Shown here: piece by piece, positions 53,901 to 63,880 of the stretch
Layout: every line of letters begins with the position of its first letter
Position numbering within the stretch: the stretch's first letter is position 1
DNA from: Anthopleura xanthogrammica
Lineage: Eukaryota > Cnidaria > Anthozoa > Actiniaria > Actiniidae
Length of the DNA stretch: 64,000 nt
Assembly (NCBI GenBank): GCA_964019055.1
Contig: OZ025212.1
Location: 1,378,157-1,442,156 of the forward strand
Reading direction: 5' to 3'
Notes under the pieces: generated by a model
The model's input: the letters and a program-made list of their open reading frames with translations, nothing else
Told to the model about the DNA's origin: nothing
Databases searched by the model: none
Translations under genes and position numbers: made by a program

Positions 53901-54813
53901 AAGCAATAACGTACTGCCGAAACAGGTCTTGTTTTGAAATAGTAGTCTTATTCATTAAAATAAGCAATGCAATAATAGATTTTTAGAGCTAATTTTTGCA
54001 TTTATATGCCAGTGGAATAAAGAAACCGAAGACAAGTTCAAAGAAGCAGTAGCAAAAGCTGTGACTGAGTACTGCGCAAACAATGACTGCGGCGTAAGGT
54101 AGGTTTCAAGATCAAGATGACGTCACAATGACGTCTTGTATGACGTCATTACTATAATATATTTTCATGACGTTTATCAAAAAAAAGATAAACAATTCTG
54201 ACTTCCTATTGGGTGCGGTTTTCGTGGTGTATAACACTACAGATTATAGTCTCTGTAGTATATTATTTTATAGACTATACGTTTTGAAAATGAAAATTTT
54301 AAAAGTATATTGGAGGAAATTAGTGTTTAATAATTAAGGGGAGTGAGCACACTTTTTGACAAAAACAAATTACAATTTTTGTTTTTCATTCAGGGATCAA
54401 AACCGCGTCATTACGTACACCGCTGACCAAGTTCATCTCGTCCCTAACTTCTCGAAAAATAACCCAAATTCTTTAGCATTCTACGTCAACTACCCTCGTA
54501 GTGTTGCTCAGCAAGGGAAGACTACAATACACAGAGATACTTTGGTCAAGACCATTCAAGCTCATAAAAACGATATTGGGAAATCCCTCAATACGAAAAT
54601 TACCGACGTACGACCTTATAAGGAACCACCTCCAGTGCCAAAAAAGACTGATTATCTACCAATCATTATTGGGTCTGCTATTGGATTGGTTGTACTTCTG
54701 TTACTTACAATTTTCGCATTGCTGTAAGTAATGTACTTGCTTAAGAAATTTATTATTATTATTATCATCATTATCATTTTTATCATTATTATCATTATTA
54801 ACATTATTATTAC

Positions 54814-54849
<36 letters not shown>

Positions 54850-55833
54850 TATTGTTACTGTTATCATTAGTTATAAAGATTTTTTTTACTTCAAAACGCA
54901 ATTAGCATTAGTATTATTTCTTTTTTTTTTAAGAACACAGCTTTTTTTTAAATTGAGTGGTTATTTCTAACTCGAACTTCATTGGTTGCATGATCTGTTT
55001 CTTTTATCTAATGTCAATTCTCTTTCTTTGCGTCATCAATGGATTTCTTCCATTGTGTTTGTCATCCAACATGGCGGCATATGATCACGTGATCCGGGTT
55101 TCTATACGTACTTTTGATCTTCTAAATTTACAGACCCCTTTTATAAGTCCTACAATGCTTTATTTTACGCGTTTGACGTTAAATTTATTCTTTTTAATTT
55201 CATTTAAAAGAACAAATTTCAAAAAAACAAATTTGACATCAAACGCGGGAAAAAATCATTTCTAGGATTTAATAAAAGGGTGTATATGTTCTTTATACCA
55301 AGTTTACTGAATACTTCGTTTGCACATGACGTCATATATGGTTACATACTTCACTATGGTAACACTTCTTATAGCAGAAAAAAGCTCGAAAAAGCTTTCC
55401 TTTCTTTTTCATTGATAATCATATAATAACCAGAATATTACATGGGCGCGCGGAAATACGGACGAACTTTATCTTCTTGTTTTGAAAATCTCTCAACACT
55501 AAAAAACTTCTTTTCAACGCTACGTCGGCGCGCCCATGCCTAATATCCTCTATATATCTTCCAACGTGGTGGCCATTGCTTTTGATATTTTACTGTCTTG
55601 GGAATGATTGCAAACCAAGAATAAAATGGTGGTATAAGTGATAAAACACAGGAATTATTTTTCTTTTTCTCAGGTGGTTTCATCGACGGAGATCCAAAGT
55701 GGCCTCAGCAGACAAGGGCGAACCGCTGACAGAGAAGGAAATAGAACAGATCAAACACTTTCCTTTTGAAGAACTGGAAATGCAAACTGAGATTCGCAGG
55801 GCAAATCCTGAAAACCATCTATCATTCACGTGA
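38803..55833 (+). CDS. Mucin-like membrane protein, copy 2 (Thr-repeat/NIDO/AMOP/VWD/EGF/TM)
   Basis: This is the paralogue of copy 1, with 22 matching exons, 7515 nt and 2504 residues. The exons are 38803-38872, 40295-43765, 43882-44033, 44406-44762, 45810-45910, 46302-46394, 46865-47320, 47650-47795, 48198-48419, 48947-49279, 49418-49672, 49892-50088, 50465-50816, 50891-51010, 51526-51648, 51978-52100, 52697-52819, 53276-53401, 53763-53881, 54013-54098, 54394-54723 and 55674-55833. Except for the Thr-rich exon and two EGF exons that each differ by one codon, exon lengths equal those of copy 1, and the frame closes at TGA. Introns align but carry different insertions. The main protein difference is a mucin domain more than twice as long and richer in Glu. 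Both copies look intact, so both are probably expressed. Confidence 0.9.
38873..40294 (+). other. Intron 1 of mucin-like copy 2
   Basis: It aligns with intron 1 of copy 1 and contains the insertion at 39658-39987. No exon or RNA gene is seen. Confidence 0.75.
39658..39987. mobile_element. TA-flanked 330-bp insertion in intron 1, copy 2 only
   Basis: Copy 1 reads aaagtaattaaag here. In copy 2 the TA is duplicated (39656-39657 and 39988-39989) around an insert that contains ttgactgagtgggag ... cttaactcagtcaataag and two 'gtccgaacggg' words. The insertion is therefore younger than the gene duplication. Confidence 0.7.
40295..43765 (+). repeat. Thr/Pro-rich mucin repeats, copy 2 (113 units of 30 bp)
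   Basis: A single 3471-bp exon encodes a 1157-residue mucin domain. The 10-residue units are mostly [10 protein letters not shown] and [10 protein letters not shown], with 112 full units from 40348 to 43707 plus a first partial one, all in register. A Ser replaces the last Thr of the copy 1 unit, and many units carry Glu, making this stalk acidic even before glycosylation. Rare marker units (AITQPP at 40588, 41128, 41878, 42718; TTQKP units) repeat in the same order, showing that blocks of 18, 25 and 28 units were duplicated. Confidence 0.93.
44837..44926 (+). repeat. (GA)n microsatellite
   Basis: An almost pure GA tract lies in intron 4 of copy 2, at the place where copy 1 has GGGT/GGAT repeats. 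Confidence 0.92.
45427..45731. mobile_element. Palindromic insertion in intron 4, copy 2 only
   Basis: The inverted ends are cacactggtgtcgtaatcgtaa and ttacaattacgacgccagtgtg (about 22 bp, a few mismatches). A second internal pair (gtaatcgtaatcgttagcaac and gttggttacgattacgatta) nests inside. Copy 1 lacks it. Confidence 0.65.
46620..46672 (+). repeat. C-run and (CA)n microsatellite
   Basis: A cytosine run followed by a CA dinucleotide tract lies in intron 6 of copy 2 and is absent from copy 1. Confidence 0.9.
46865..47795 (+). other. AMOP domain exons 7-8, copy 2
   Basis: It matches copy 1 in length and keeps [25 protein letters not shown], the Trp-rich [14 protein letters not shown] and the closing [19 protein letters not shown] block. 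Substitutions cluster at the start ([16 protein letters not shown] for [16 protein letters not shown]). Cysteine number and spacing are unchanged. Confidence 0.85.
47335..47600 (+). mobile_element. tRNA-derived SINE in intron 7, copy 2
   Basis: This is orthologous in position to the SINE in copy 1 (24596-24880), with the same head (gtgcagtagtggtatagtgc, cgggtatggttcc) and body. A short deletion relative to copy 1 lies in the middle. Confidence 0.7.
48198..49672 (+). other. VWD domain and post-VWD exons 9-11, copy 2
   Basis: It opens [18 protein letters not shown] and has [19 protein letters not shown] and [16 protein letters not shown]. Relative to copy 1, KGDGNATVF is KGNGTATVF. Exon lengths 222, 333 and 255 are identical. 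The exon 10 acceptor is again the weak caaag, which supports this placement because it is conserved in both copies. Confidence 0.87.
49892..50088 (+). other. Cadherin/Ig-like linker exon 12, copy 2
   Basis: The exon has the same length (197 nt) and nearly the same sequence as copy 1, keeping [13 protein letters not shown]. In the visible exon only one residue differs (QTT for QET). Confidence 0.5.
52216..52328. mobile_element. Palindromic MITE, orthologous to 29099
   Basis: The same accccagagccct / gggctctggggt ends are found at the same intron position as in copy 1, with internal differences. Confidence 0.65.
52340..52464. mobile_element. 125-bp palindromic MITE, copy 2 only
   Basis: The inverted ends CTAGTCCAGAACTGGACCCA and their reverse complement match over 29 bp with two differences. 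Copy 1 lacks the block (gagtggcacgaaag runs through), so it inserted after the duplication. Confidence 0.75.
53071..53231. mobile_element. Palindromic MITE, copy 2 only
   Basis: The arms tagaccgttttcacgtgacatc and gtgacgtgagtgaaaacgatat flank inverted gcggccatattggtgcacc and ggttcaccaatatgagcgcc. It occupies nearly the place where copy 1 carries an unrelated palindrome (29747-29889). Confidence 0.6.
54750..54860 (+). repeat. (TTA/TCA)n microsatellite
   Basis: An AT-rich trinucleotide tract lies in the last intron of copy 2 and is not present in copy 1. It produces false open frames of Ile and Asn runs. Confidence 0.9.
55134..55281. mobile_element. Palindromic MITE in last intron, copy 2 only
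   Basis: The ends accccttttataagtccta and taggatttaataaaagggt are inverted, as are gcgtttgacgttaaattt and aaatttgacatcaaacgc inside. It is about 148 bp. Confidence 0.65.
55436..55546. repeat. Inverted repeat with GC-rich ends
   Basis: The ends atattacatgggcgcgc and gcgcgcccatgcctaatat are inverted around about 75 bp of AT-rich sequence. It lies in the last intron of copy 2 and is absent from copy 1. It is probably a MITE. Confidence 0.6.
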
Positions 55834-56508
55834 AGATATTTGGTCAATTTTTTCGACGCGTAGATTTTGCAATGCATTAGTTAGTTAAGACTGCTTTTAA
55901 TAGGTATCCCTGTGGTAATAGAATGAGAGAGAGACTGGTAGAGCTAACCAGTCCCCGTCGTAAACCCATCACTAGGGAACTTAAGCAACTCGAAATATAG
56001 AACGGCAACGTCAGTATCTGAACGAGAAAAGACGATATCGTTCTCGCCAGAATGCGATATTCAGCAATTACACGTCGTTCACGTCTTGAGATCAGGAAGT
56101 AACACCTATTTCCAGATCTCCCTCCATCATTAAATTACAATTCTTAAACCTGGGGTCTCACGTCCCCGTTCTAGATTTCAAGTTGCTTACATCAACGCTT
56201 AACGAAATGAGCATTTAGAGTTCACAGCTGAAGACCTATATATTACTTTAGAATCACCTTACAATTCACACTATTCTTACATACTTGAATTTCACTCGAT
56301 CTACGACCTAATAGCTGGGCTTCACTTGACGTCATTTCCCACCATTTGGAGCAGATAATGAGATTCAAAGACTTTTATCAGCTGATTGAAACCCAGCAAT
56401 TTGACGTCACCAATTTATAATGCTATCACAAGTAACGGATCAAAAATTATATTTATTCTATTTTTTTATATGCACAGTTTTATAATATAATTGCAATTAT
56501 GAGCATTA

Positions 56509-56514
56509 AATAAA
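56509..56514 (+). terminator. Poly(A) signal, mucin-like copy 2
   Basis: AATAAA in gagcattaaataaacgatatg lies about 680 bp after the stop and matches the signal after copy 1. Confidence 0.6.
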
Positions 56515-56769
56515 CGATATGATAAATCTTTGGCCGATTAGAGTTGAAAGTAAACTGCGGTAAAAAAATATTTTTCAGAAATTTATGCACTTTCTAGATA
56601 TCGATCTTAGATGAATAGTGCTCTTTGTTTTATATTTGCATCCAAACGAACTGGAAGAATATTACGTCCAAGTTAAAGAGGTCTATTCAACAACAAATTT
56701 TTTTATATGTTTTATATCAAGCAACATGGCTTCCGGTTCTTCCATTGGTACTTCCTCCTTTTCTGGGAA

Positions 56770-57462
56770 TGATTGCCAAGTATACTTAGCTTGGCGTTTG
56801 GGCTGGTAAAATACAAAATTTCCAAATATTTTTATTACGGAAAAAGGCTCTTGGGAATACATTACTGGGATGGGCTCAAGTCGCCAAGTTTCTTAGCAAG
56901 AACGACTCATTGTCTCCCTCCTAGAGTGGCTAAACAAGAATAAGCAAGGAGGGGCGCTTATCAAAATCAACGACTGATTTTCTTTCTAGAGCATGACCAC
57001 AGGAAGCCCAAATTCTACTAATACTCAAACTTCAAACATAAAACGTCAGAAAAAAATCTCGAGTCTTTCAACAAACAGCAAAACAATATCGAAAAATAAA
57101 TTAATTCTAAGTCAAACAGACAAGGATTTGGTTTTCTTTTATGTCATTACTCGAATGACATTAGCTTAGAATATAATTAAAATGTCTGTTAGCTGTCTGT
57201 TTCCCGTCTTTTAGAATTATGCTCTGTTGTTAGAAGATAATTGAAAGGCGTCTCTGATTGGTCGACGAGACAAAAGATTTTGGGTTAGTCTTGTCCCATT
57301 TAAAGTAATTTCGCTTCGGTGCATGATTTTCGGATGTTTATATGTGACCCCAGGATTATTTATTGTTTAGAATAAGCCACACGCTATCAGTTTCAGGATC
57401 CTAACTTTCAAGGTATCATTTTTCATCTTTCTGGGAAAATACGAAGACGTGTGACCTCGATA
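56770..57462. other. Intergenic and promoter region of the FAM167-like gene
   Basis: No exon of the mucin-like gene is seen here. An inverted CCAAT box (ctgattggtcg) lies near 57255, about 200 bp before the next start codon, which fits a promoter. No other feature is clear. Confidence 0.45.
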
Positions 57463-57837
57463 ATGTCGGTCGATATGAACCAAAACAACGTCCAAGAAAA
57501 TATCGAAAATTTAAGGGCAAAGAAACTGGCGGATTTACCGGATTATTCACCTGATATGGAGCCAAAGGATGAAGATAATGAGAATCAGAAACCACAAGAA
57601 AATGGAGCGACGAAGGGGGAAGATTTTCCGGATTTAAAACAAAAGGTGTCTGTAGAAGAAGTGACTTGGGATATTGAAAATGGTTTGAGGTGGATTAGAA
57701 AAGAGCTGAGCGCGATGCGAGAACAAGACCGGGTTTTGACCAAGCAGTTGATTGGAATGAGAAGTAAAGTCAACGAAATAAGCCAGATGGTTGAAGCAGA
57801 TGAAAATGCTAACGAAGACGAAGAGAGCGAAGGTTGA
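57463..57837 (+). CDS. FAM167 (DIORA) family protein
   Basis: This is a single uninterrupted reading frame of 124 residues. The start chosen is the ATG giving MSVDMNQNN; an in-frame GTG lies just upstream but is not a likely eukaryotic start. The N-terminal half is acidic and low in complexity (DLPDYSPDMEPKDEDNENQ). The C-terminal half has VEEVTWDIENGLRWIRKELS then MREQDRVLTKQLIGMRSKVN, which fits the conserved helical core of the FAM167 family (L-R-W-[LI]-R-[RK]-E-L ... MR-x-QD-x-x-L-x-x-QL). It probably forms a coiled coil. Human FAM167 proteins are about twice as long and have been linked to autoimmune loci and non-canonical NF-kB signalling. The acidic tail ends ENANEDEESEG. No transmembrane segment is seen. 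A poly(A) signal lies at 58484. Confidence 0.65.
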   Translation: MSVDMNQNNVQENIENLRAKKLADLPDYSPDMEPKDEDNENQKPQENGATKGEDFPDLKQKVSVEEVTWDIENGLRWIRKELSAMREQDRVLTKQLIGMRSKVNEISQMVEADENANEDEESEG

Positions 57838-59776
57838 ATGGTGCAAATGGAGTGTTGACATTATTCATCGTTTATACGTCTTGTACAAGAATATCGTCTT
57901 GTTTGCAGACAGTCATGAAGGATTAAGAATCATAGGACAACATCTAATTTATTCTTTTTCTTTAATCCATAATAAGTCATTCAAAAAATTCAGTTGTATT
58001 GTAGTTTACAGAGTTAGTACACAATTTTAATGTTCATACTTCAGGTAGCTTCCGAATCCATTAGACATTGTTGCCCCTAGCAATGCTTGCTTGGGTCAGA
58101 AATCCATAAATTTCGTTTAAATTTCGGATTTTTTTAAACCTATTGGAAAGAGCTTTTTAAAAACAACATCGGTTTATGCAATTAATTTAGCACGTACTTC
58201 AAGGGTATAAGATGCGAAAATTAATCATAAGGCGCTAGGATTTCTTGACGATTAATGCGTTTTTAAAAAGATCAGATTTAATAGGAGTACGGGTGTACCT
58301 TTCATTAAATATCACTGCAATACACAACTAATACTTTTACAAATCTTTACAAATATATATATACTTCAATACTGCCTTTAAAAATTTTTTATGTTAAAAT
58401 AAATAATGTTAAGCATTTCTAAAAACGATTATAAATATTTTTAGTTAATTGTTTCATTATTCATATTCATTGAAGTTTGAATCAATAAAGGTACCGAGCT
58501 ATTTCAATAACTATTTAATAGCTCAGTTTATAACGAAATCAGAAGTTCATTAAATCATAGGTTGATGAATTTATTTGTAAGAACATTTTTCCCGAATAAA
58601 TTGAGTGGACAAAAAAAAAAAAGTTTTTCGAACTTGATTGTGAGCTTGTTAGCCCAGAGTACAGTTTATTCGTAATCCACCTATTTTACCGTTAATCTAG
58701 CTAGTTAATCATAGCTATTTATATTTTTGTAAAACTTTAAGGACAAAAGCTTTTGACATTTTTGACATTCTGCTTTCAGCCTATTTTGTAGAAAATTAGC
58801 TAAAGTGAAACCAGAGTTAGTAGTCCCCTCTACTAATATAACTCTTATGTGCCAACGCATCCCAAAGGCCCCCTCACAGAGAGCTCACCCCATGTTGACG
58901 GATGGTCGTATTATATGCATATGTATCAAATGGCATGGCAGATAAGTGGTTCATATAATAGGGTAAACAATGCCAAGTAATTTTTGAAGTGCTTGGCTCT
59001 AAAAGTATGTAGCTTGGCTAATATTTAGTGGTGAAAAATTCATATAGAAAATTCATAGACTAAAAACTTCAGAACTATCTTCACTGAGTGGCACAGAGCC
59101 CTCTCAAACTAGATTATGAAGCGGAGGCTGTGCATAGTATAAAAGTCTTGTTAGGTCATGCTTGGTGATGCTTGACAAAATATAACCAGACCCTCGGGAC
59201 CAAGATTATGAGCAACAAAAAACTGATTATTTTAATGAGAGTAGTAAGCATTTTGGGTTACAATATGAGATCATTCTTTGTCTATCTTTAATTAGTTTTG
59301 AGATTATGACATTTTTTCTAGAAGAAATTTTTTTATAGAATTTTGAATTCTAATAATCATACATCGTATGCATTAATTTATTCCAGATATATAATATATA
59401 TATTCAGTAGCTTCATGTCATTTCTAGAAATGCTCTACAAAAATGTAAAAAACATTACAAAATTTCTTCTTAATAGATTTTTTTCATGAAGCAACAATAT
59501 TTTCATTAATTCTTTATTGCATCCTGAGCATTTTTTCATTAAATTTGTACTGCAGGTCTGCTAAGCTTCACCATTGGTAGCCTTTCATTTTTTGCAATAG
59601 CAATTTTTCATTTTATGGGTTGCCTGTGTTGGCGGCACCAGAGTAGTCCTGGCAATCTTCCACAAAGAGTATAGTTGAGTAGAATACATCTTTTTATAAT
59701 CTTTATATTGCATGTGTACCAGAGAGTAGGAACCATGCAATCTGCTGCATGCAATAATGTTAATATTATTATAGAA
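57838..59776. other. 3' regions between convergent genes
   Basis: This is AT-rich sequence between the FAM167-like stop and the GNPAT stop. It holds a plus-strand AATAAA at 58484-58489 and a minus-strand one (tttatt at 59513-59518), about 260 bp beyond the GNPAT stop. I see no coding exon or structured RNA. Confidence 0.55.
58484..58489 (+). terminator. Candidate poly(A) signal, FAM167-like gene
   Basis: AATAAA in gaatcaataaaggtacc lies about 650 bp after the stop codon of the FAM167-like frame. Confidence 0.4.
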
Positions 59777-62700
59777 TCACATTTTTGATAATGGTGGAGA
59801 GACATATCTTGAATCCAGAGGAATATCAAGAAATTCGCCTGTAATGGAGAAGAAACAAGAATAAGGTACTGAAAACATTTAGGTTCTGGTATAACTTTTT
59901 CTCCATACAACCAGGTAAGAAAACATAATATCTTGGAACTACAGTGATCTATTGTCTATGTGTTTAGTATATCATAGTAACTTTCAATATTTATTGATCT
60001 CAGTAGCTGCAATTTGGCCCTCAGAATATGCCTTATGCATTAAGAGGTCACGTGATTACAACCCCCTTAAATCAAGCACCAGTGTCAAAATGAATTCCAC
60101 AAATAAAAATAGCATCTCAATATTAGTAAGAAGGTGACATTTCAGCTCAAAAGGTTTGACACATGCGAAATGGCAAGAATTATAAAATCTGATGTTTTCT
60201 AAAAAATTCTGTGAAAAAATGTGCTGTTAAGGGGGCTGTGGCACATTAGTGCATAAGGCCTATTTTGTTTTTTTAAAGGTCTGCCACTGGTCAAAAATAT
60301 GAAAGGTACCAACGGATTAATTTTGATTGACAGCAGCAAAAAAACAGTATTCCTATATAATAATAACATGGCTATATTGTGAACGTCATACCTATCCTCT
60401 TGTGTAGCTTTCCTAGTTCACTCTTGTCAGACACAGATATCATAGTGCCTTCAGGCCTTCAGAAAAATTCATAGATTAATTCACAATTCAACACAGAAAA
60501 GACAATACTGTGACAATATTTTTCAACATAATTTTGCACTATATGTACATTGTACTGTTACCTTTTGACTTTTGTAATAACCTCAAGATGAGAGAAGGCC
60601 TTGATGGCATTCTTAATGAGCTCCAGGGAAAGGACTTCAAAATATTTCACAGTTCCTGAAAAAGATGTCATATGTGATAAAGAATTCATAGCAGATGGAC
60701 GAGATGGACAGGATGGATGGATTGATGGATAGATGGATGGATGGATGGATGGATAGATGGATTGATTGAGGGATAGACAGATTGCATGGATGGATAGGTT
60801 GATTGGTGGGCCAGAAGGATAAATTGATGAATGAGTTTGGATGGGATGGATGAACAGATGGATGGATAGGTTGGTTGGTTGGTGGGATGGATAGATGGAT
60901 GAATAATAAGATAGATGGATGGGATGGATGGATGAATAGATAATAGATATGGGATTGATCATGGATGGATGGATGGATAGATGGATGGATGGATGGACAA
61001 GAAAGAAGGATGGATGGATGGATGGACAAGAAAGAAGGATGGATGGATGGGATAAGTAAAGCACTTATCATGGACCCCATACCTGAAAGGACATATTCTG
61101 CAGCAAGATGCTGAGCACCTTTTGAAACATCATTCAAGTGTTTCTCATCTTTCTCATTTCCTCCCATTTTTATCAAATATTCGCAAACCATCTGCAACAA
61201 GTTGAAAAGCAATTCAGTATAGAATACTACAGGTACAACTAAATGTATAATCCCAGAAAATATCTACAGTAATAGAGAAACCCCCTCCCTGATGTGGAAT
61301 GAGATTAGTCTCCTCAAGGGAAATTCCTAAAGAAACTACAGGTTTAATACTACTTATACTGTGCATGGTTCAAAGGGTGATGTGAGAGGTTAAACTTTCC
61401 TAACCCCCTCCCCCTTAATCCCACCAGAAATCTCAGTCCTCTAAGGCTTGAGTGTGTCTTTTGGTATACACTTTAGGAAGTTCCCATACTAAAATCTGAA
61501 TGGATCCCACAAGATACAGAGTTAAACAAGTAGACAACTTACCCAGTATGCTGTAAGTATTGGGGCCCAAAGACCTGATGCAAATTCAACACACCCAGGT
61601 TCACTAACAGAGAACTGTGAATGTGTGGAATTCAAGTTTAAGATCTGATTTTCTTGCATTATTTTCATTGTTTTTTGAAACACCTGTGAGAATAGAAAAT
61701 TAGAGTTTTAAAATTTTTTATTTAAGTTTATACAATAATACTTTTAATCAATAATTATTAATCTTCAGAAAATTAAGTGATTCATACCTGGGGTAAAGAT
61801 TCAGCAAGACCAGAAACTTCTTGCACAAGAAGTTGTGACAAGAATTTAAAATCATCGGATAAAACTCCTGAAGATGAATTAATAAATTTGAAAGTGATTT
61901 TTGAAGACTGCCAGTGCATACAACTGTGTGTTGTTGTTGTTATGCCTTCTGTGAGCATGGAATGCTGCAGTGTGGATGATGTAGTTGGTGAAGTAATGCC
62001 TGCTTATTGACTCAGTAGAACAAGGTTAGCAAGAATTAAAAAATACAATGTTACCTAATTCCTTTGTAGTAGGCTTTTGCTTCCGAGTCGCCATGGAAAC
62101 CATTCCAATCCCAAAGAAATACGGCAAAAGTGTGTTGCGCTTGTAAGCAAGCTGCAAGTGGATGGCTGCCTCACCCAGAACATCCTTCACGGAGCTGACA
62201 ACATGATGCTGTAGCCTTGATGCATGTGCTGCTGCAGAGCTGTGGTGTACCTCATTGCCATTGTCTGGGTCCTTTATTCTTACAAAAGTATCAGAGTCAT
62301 ACTCAAGGCTTGATTTCTGTAAATCTATTCCATCTTTTACAATTTCTTTAAGGCTTGTTTTGTCTGTAACAAAAGAGTTATCTACAATTGTAAACCAAAT
62401 ACAGTATCCAAGATTACAGTGTGTATAATGTATAATTCATTTAGCATCATTTCCATGTAGCCCAATGGTGATACAAACTACCATTGCCACCCAGGGCTAA
62501 AAATAGCAGCTGGCCATTGGACAATGTCCAGCCAGAATTGGAACTTATCCAGTCAAATCTTTGTCTTGCTAGTCATTTTAACAGGGGTATGTTGAGCCAG
62601 AAACAAGGTACATCCAAGCTAAAACTAATTTTGCCAGTCATCATGACTTGTGACGGAGTGGCTGTTATTTCAAGCCCTGCCACCCAATGAACTTTTTTAC

Positions 62701-63612
62701 ATGTTAGCCAGCATGAAAGCAGGCAAATTTGTGAAACAGAAAAACATCAAGGTGATCAGTAAGTAATTTCTTTATACCAAACAAATCTCCATCAGTAGCC
62801 CCCTGAGGTATTGGGACCTTCCATCCACACCCTCCTTATTAAATCAAGAGCTATTCTTTTAAGTACAAAATCAAAACTTTCTTGTTCTTCTTACCTGGAG
62901 GAGCCAGAGGAATGTTTAACTTCTTGAACAGCTCTTGAAGCCAGTGAAATTTTGCCATTATATCATCTATAAGTATCAAAATATTAAACATTTTTGATAA
63001 TGCCATGATCTATTGTACATAGTTTATCTAATTATTTATTCAGTGGTAGAATAGAGGTGCAGAATGAAGAAACAGAAAACATTTTTATTGGACAATCAAA
63101 AAAAGCAAAGTTGCCACTGTTTGCATTGCTATGTGCTGATCGAGACAACAGTCACAACAGGGAAGTTGGGCAATACACTGCCGTCAATCAGAGTATGTAA
63201 AGGTATCAAACAATTTGTTTGATTGACGGCAGTGCATTGCCCAATTTCCCTGTCATGACTGTTGTCTTGATCAGCATATAGCAATGAAAGCAGTGGTAAA
63301 ATGGATGGGACCATCACAATGGCAACGTCTATAAACAGTATGTCCACCTATAGATCAGAGGCACGCTGCTCTAATTCAAAGCTTTCACTGCGCAATTAAA
63401 ATCCCTATATGGCCTAACTAAACAGTCATATACATAGAGATCAGTACTTAACGGACTCACCAAAGAACAACCCCTCCTGATTCTGTAACATTATAGATGC
63501 TACAAGAACTGGTGATGTTACAACCATTGATTCTTGGAGTCTGGCAGTGATTTCATATCCAGTTTGACGCACAACCTCTTTTTCTTCATCAGTCAGATAC
63601 AACAAAAGATGC
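59777..63612 (-). CDS. GNPAT: Dihydroxyacetone-phosphate acyltransferase, 3' nine exons
   Basis: The enzyme acylates dihydroxyacetone phosphate in peroxisomes, the first step of ether-lipid (plasmalogen) synthesis. Exons in coding order are 63461-63612, 62895-62966, 62055-62363, 61788-61867, 61543-61683, 61083-61191, 60562-60655, 60392-60456 and 59777-59838. Together they give 1084 nt, about 360 C-terminal residues of a protein usually near 680, with all phases matching. Recognisable stretches are [44 protein letters not shown] and [17 protein letters not shown]. The protein ends LSKM, a variant of the SKL/AKL peroxisomal targeting signal, as expected for GNPAT. The catalytic HX4D region lies beyond the right edge. 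It lies tail to tail with the FAM167-like gene. Confidence 0.88.
60700..61045. repeat. (GGAT)n microsatellite in a GNPAT intron
   Basis: About 340 bp of imperfect GGAT/AGAT repeats lie between the exons 60562-60655 and 61083-61191. They give Pro/Ser/Ile/His-rich false open frames on the minus strand that run into the real exons. Confidence 0.92.
63108..63304. mobile_element. Palindromic MITE in a GNPAT intron
   Basis: The left arm (63110-63189) and right arm (63223-63302) are reverse complements over nearly 80 bp, with words such as ttgggcaatacactgccgtc and gacggcagtgcattgcccaa. The loop is only about 33 bp. It is non-coding and well preserved, so probably a recent insertion. Confidence 0.8.
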
Positions 63613-63639
63613 CTAAAAACAGAGAATTCCAGACATTCA

Positions 63640-63880
63640 AGGTTGGTGTATAGCTAGTGCCCTCACCTTTCATCTCTGGGGTCTTGGGTTTAATTTCTGA
63701 GCTTGGCATCACATGTAAGTAGAGTTTTTAGTTCTCTCGCTTGATTCAAGTATTTCTCTCTGGGTTATAAAGTTTTCCTCCCTCTGCAAAACCTAACACG
63801 TTAAATCTAATTCTAGCCATGAGTTAGCCAATTTTCATACCTACATCAGTCCTGAGGTTCTTTCATAGTTCAGTAAAATT
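63640..63880 (+). mobile_element. tRNA-derived SINE in a GNPAT intron
   Basis: The head resembles the SINEs in the mucin-like genes (tgtatagctagtgccctcac, then a B-box-like gggtttaatttct) and is followed by the same body words (tttcctccctctgcaaaacc). It is more diverged than the other two. Confidence 0.6.

Larger units (their letters stand above)
53763..55833 (+). other. Juxtamembrane, transmembrane and cytoplasmic exons 19-22, copy 2
   Basis: It has the Pro-rich linker [17 protein letters not shown], the same SEA-like region, a transmembrane helix starting [18 protein letters not shown] and the basic stop-transfer [15 protein letters not shown]. The tail ends ENHLSFT, identical to copy 1 at the very C terminus. 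Here the possible internal donor of copy 1 reads cgcagggcaaat with no GT, confirming direct reading to TGA at 55831-55833. Confidence 0.85.

Noticed and set aside
54652..54970. Ile- and Asn-rich frames on both strands
   Set aside because: They come from the (TTA)n tract in the last intron of copy 2.
60637..61212. 191-codon minus-strand frame rich in Pro, Ser, His and Ile
   Set aside because: Only its first part is a GNPAT exon (61083-61191). The rest reads through the donor into the GGAT microsatellite.
61777..62010. 77-codon plus-strand frame
   Set aside because: It is antisense to a GNPAT exon (61788-61867) and its intron, with no support of its own.
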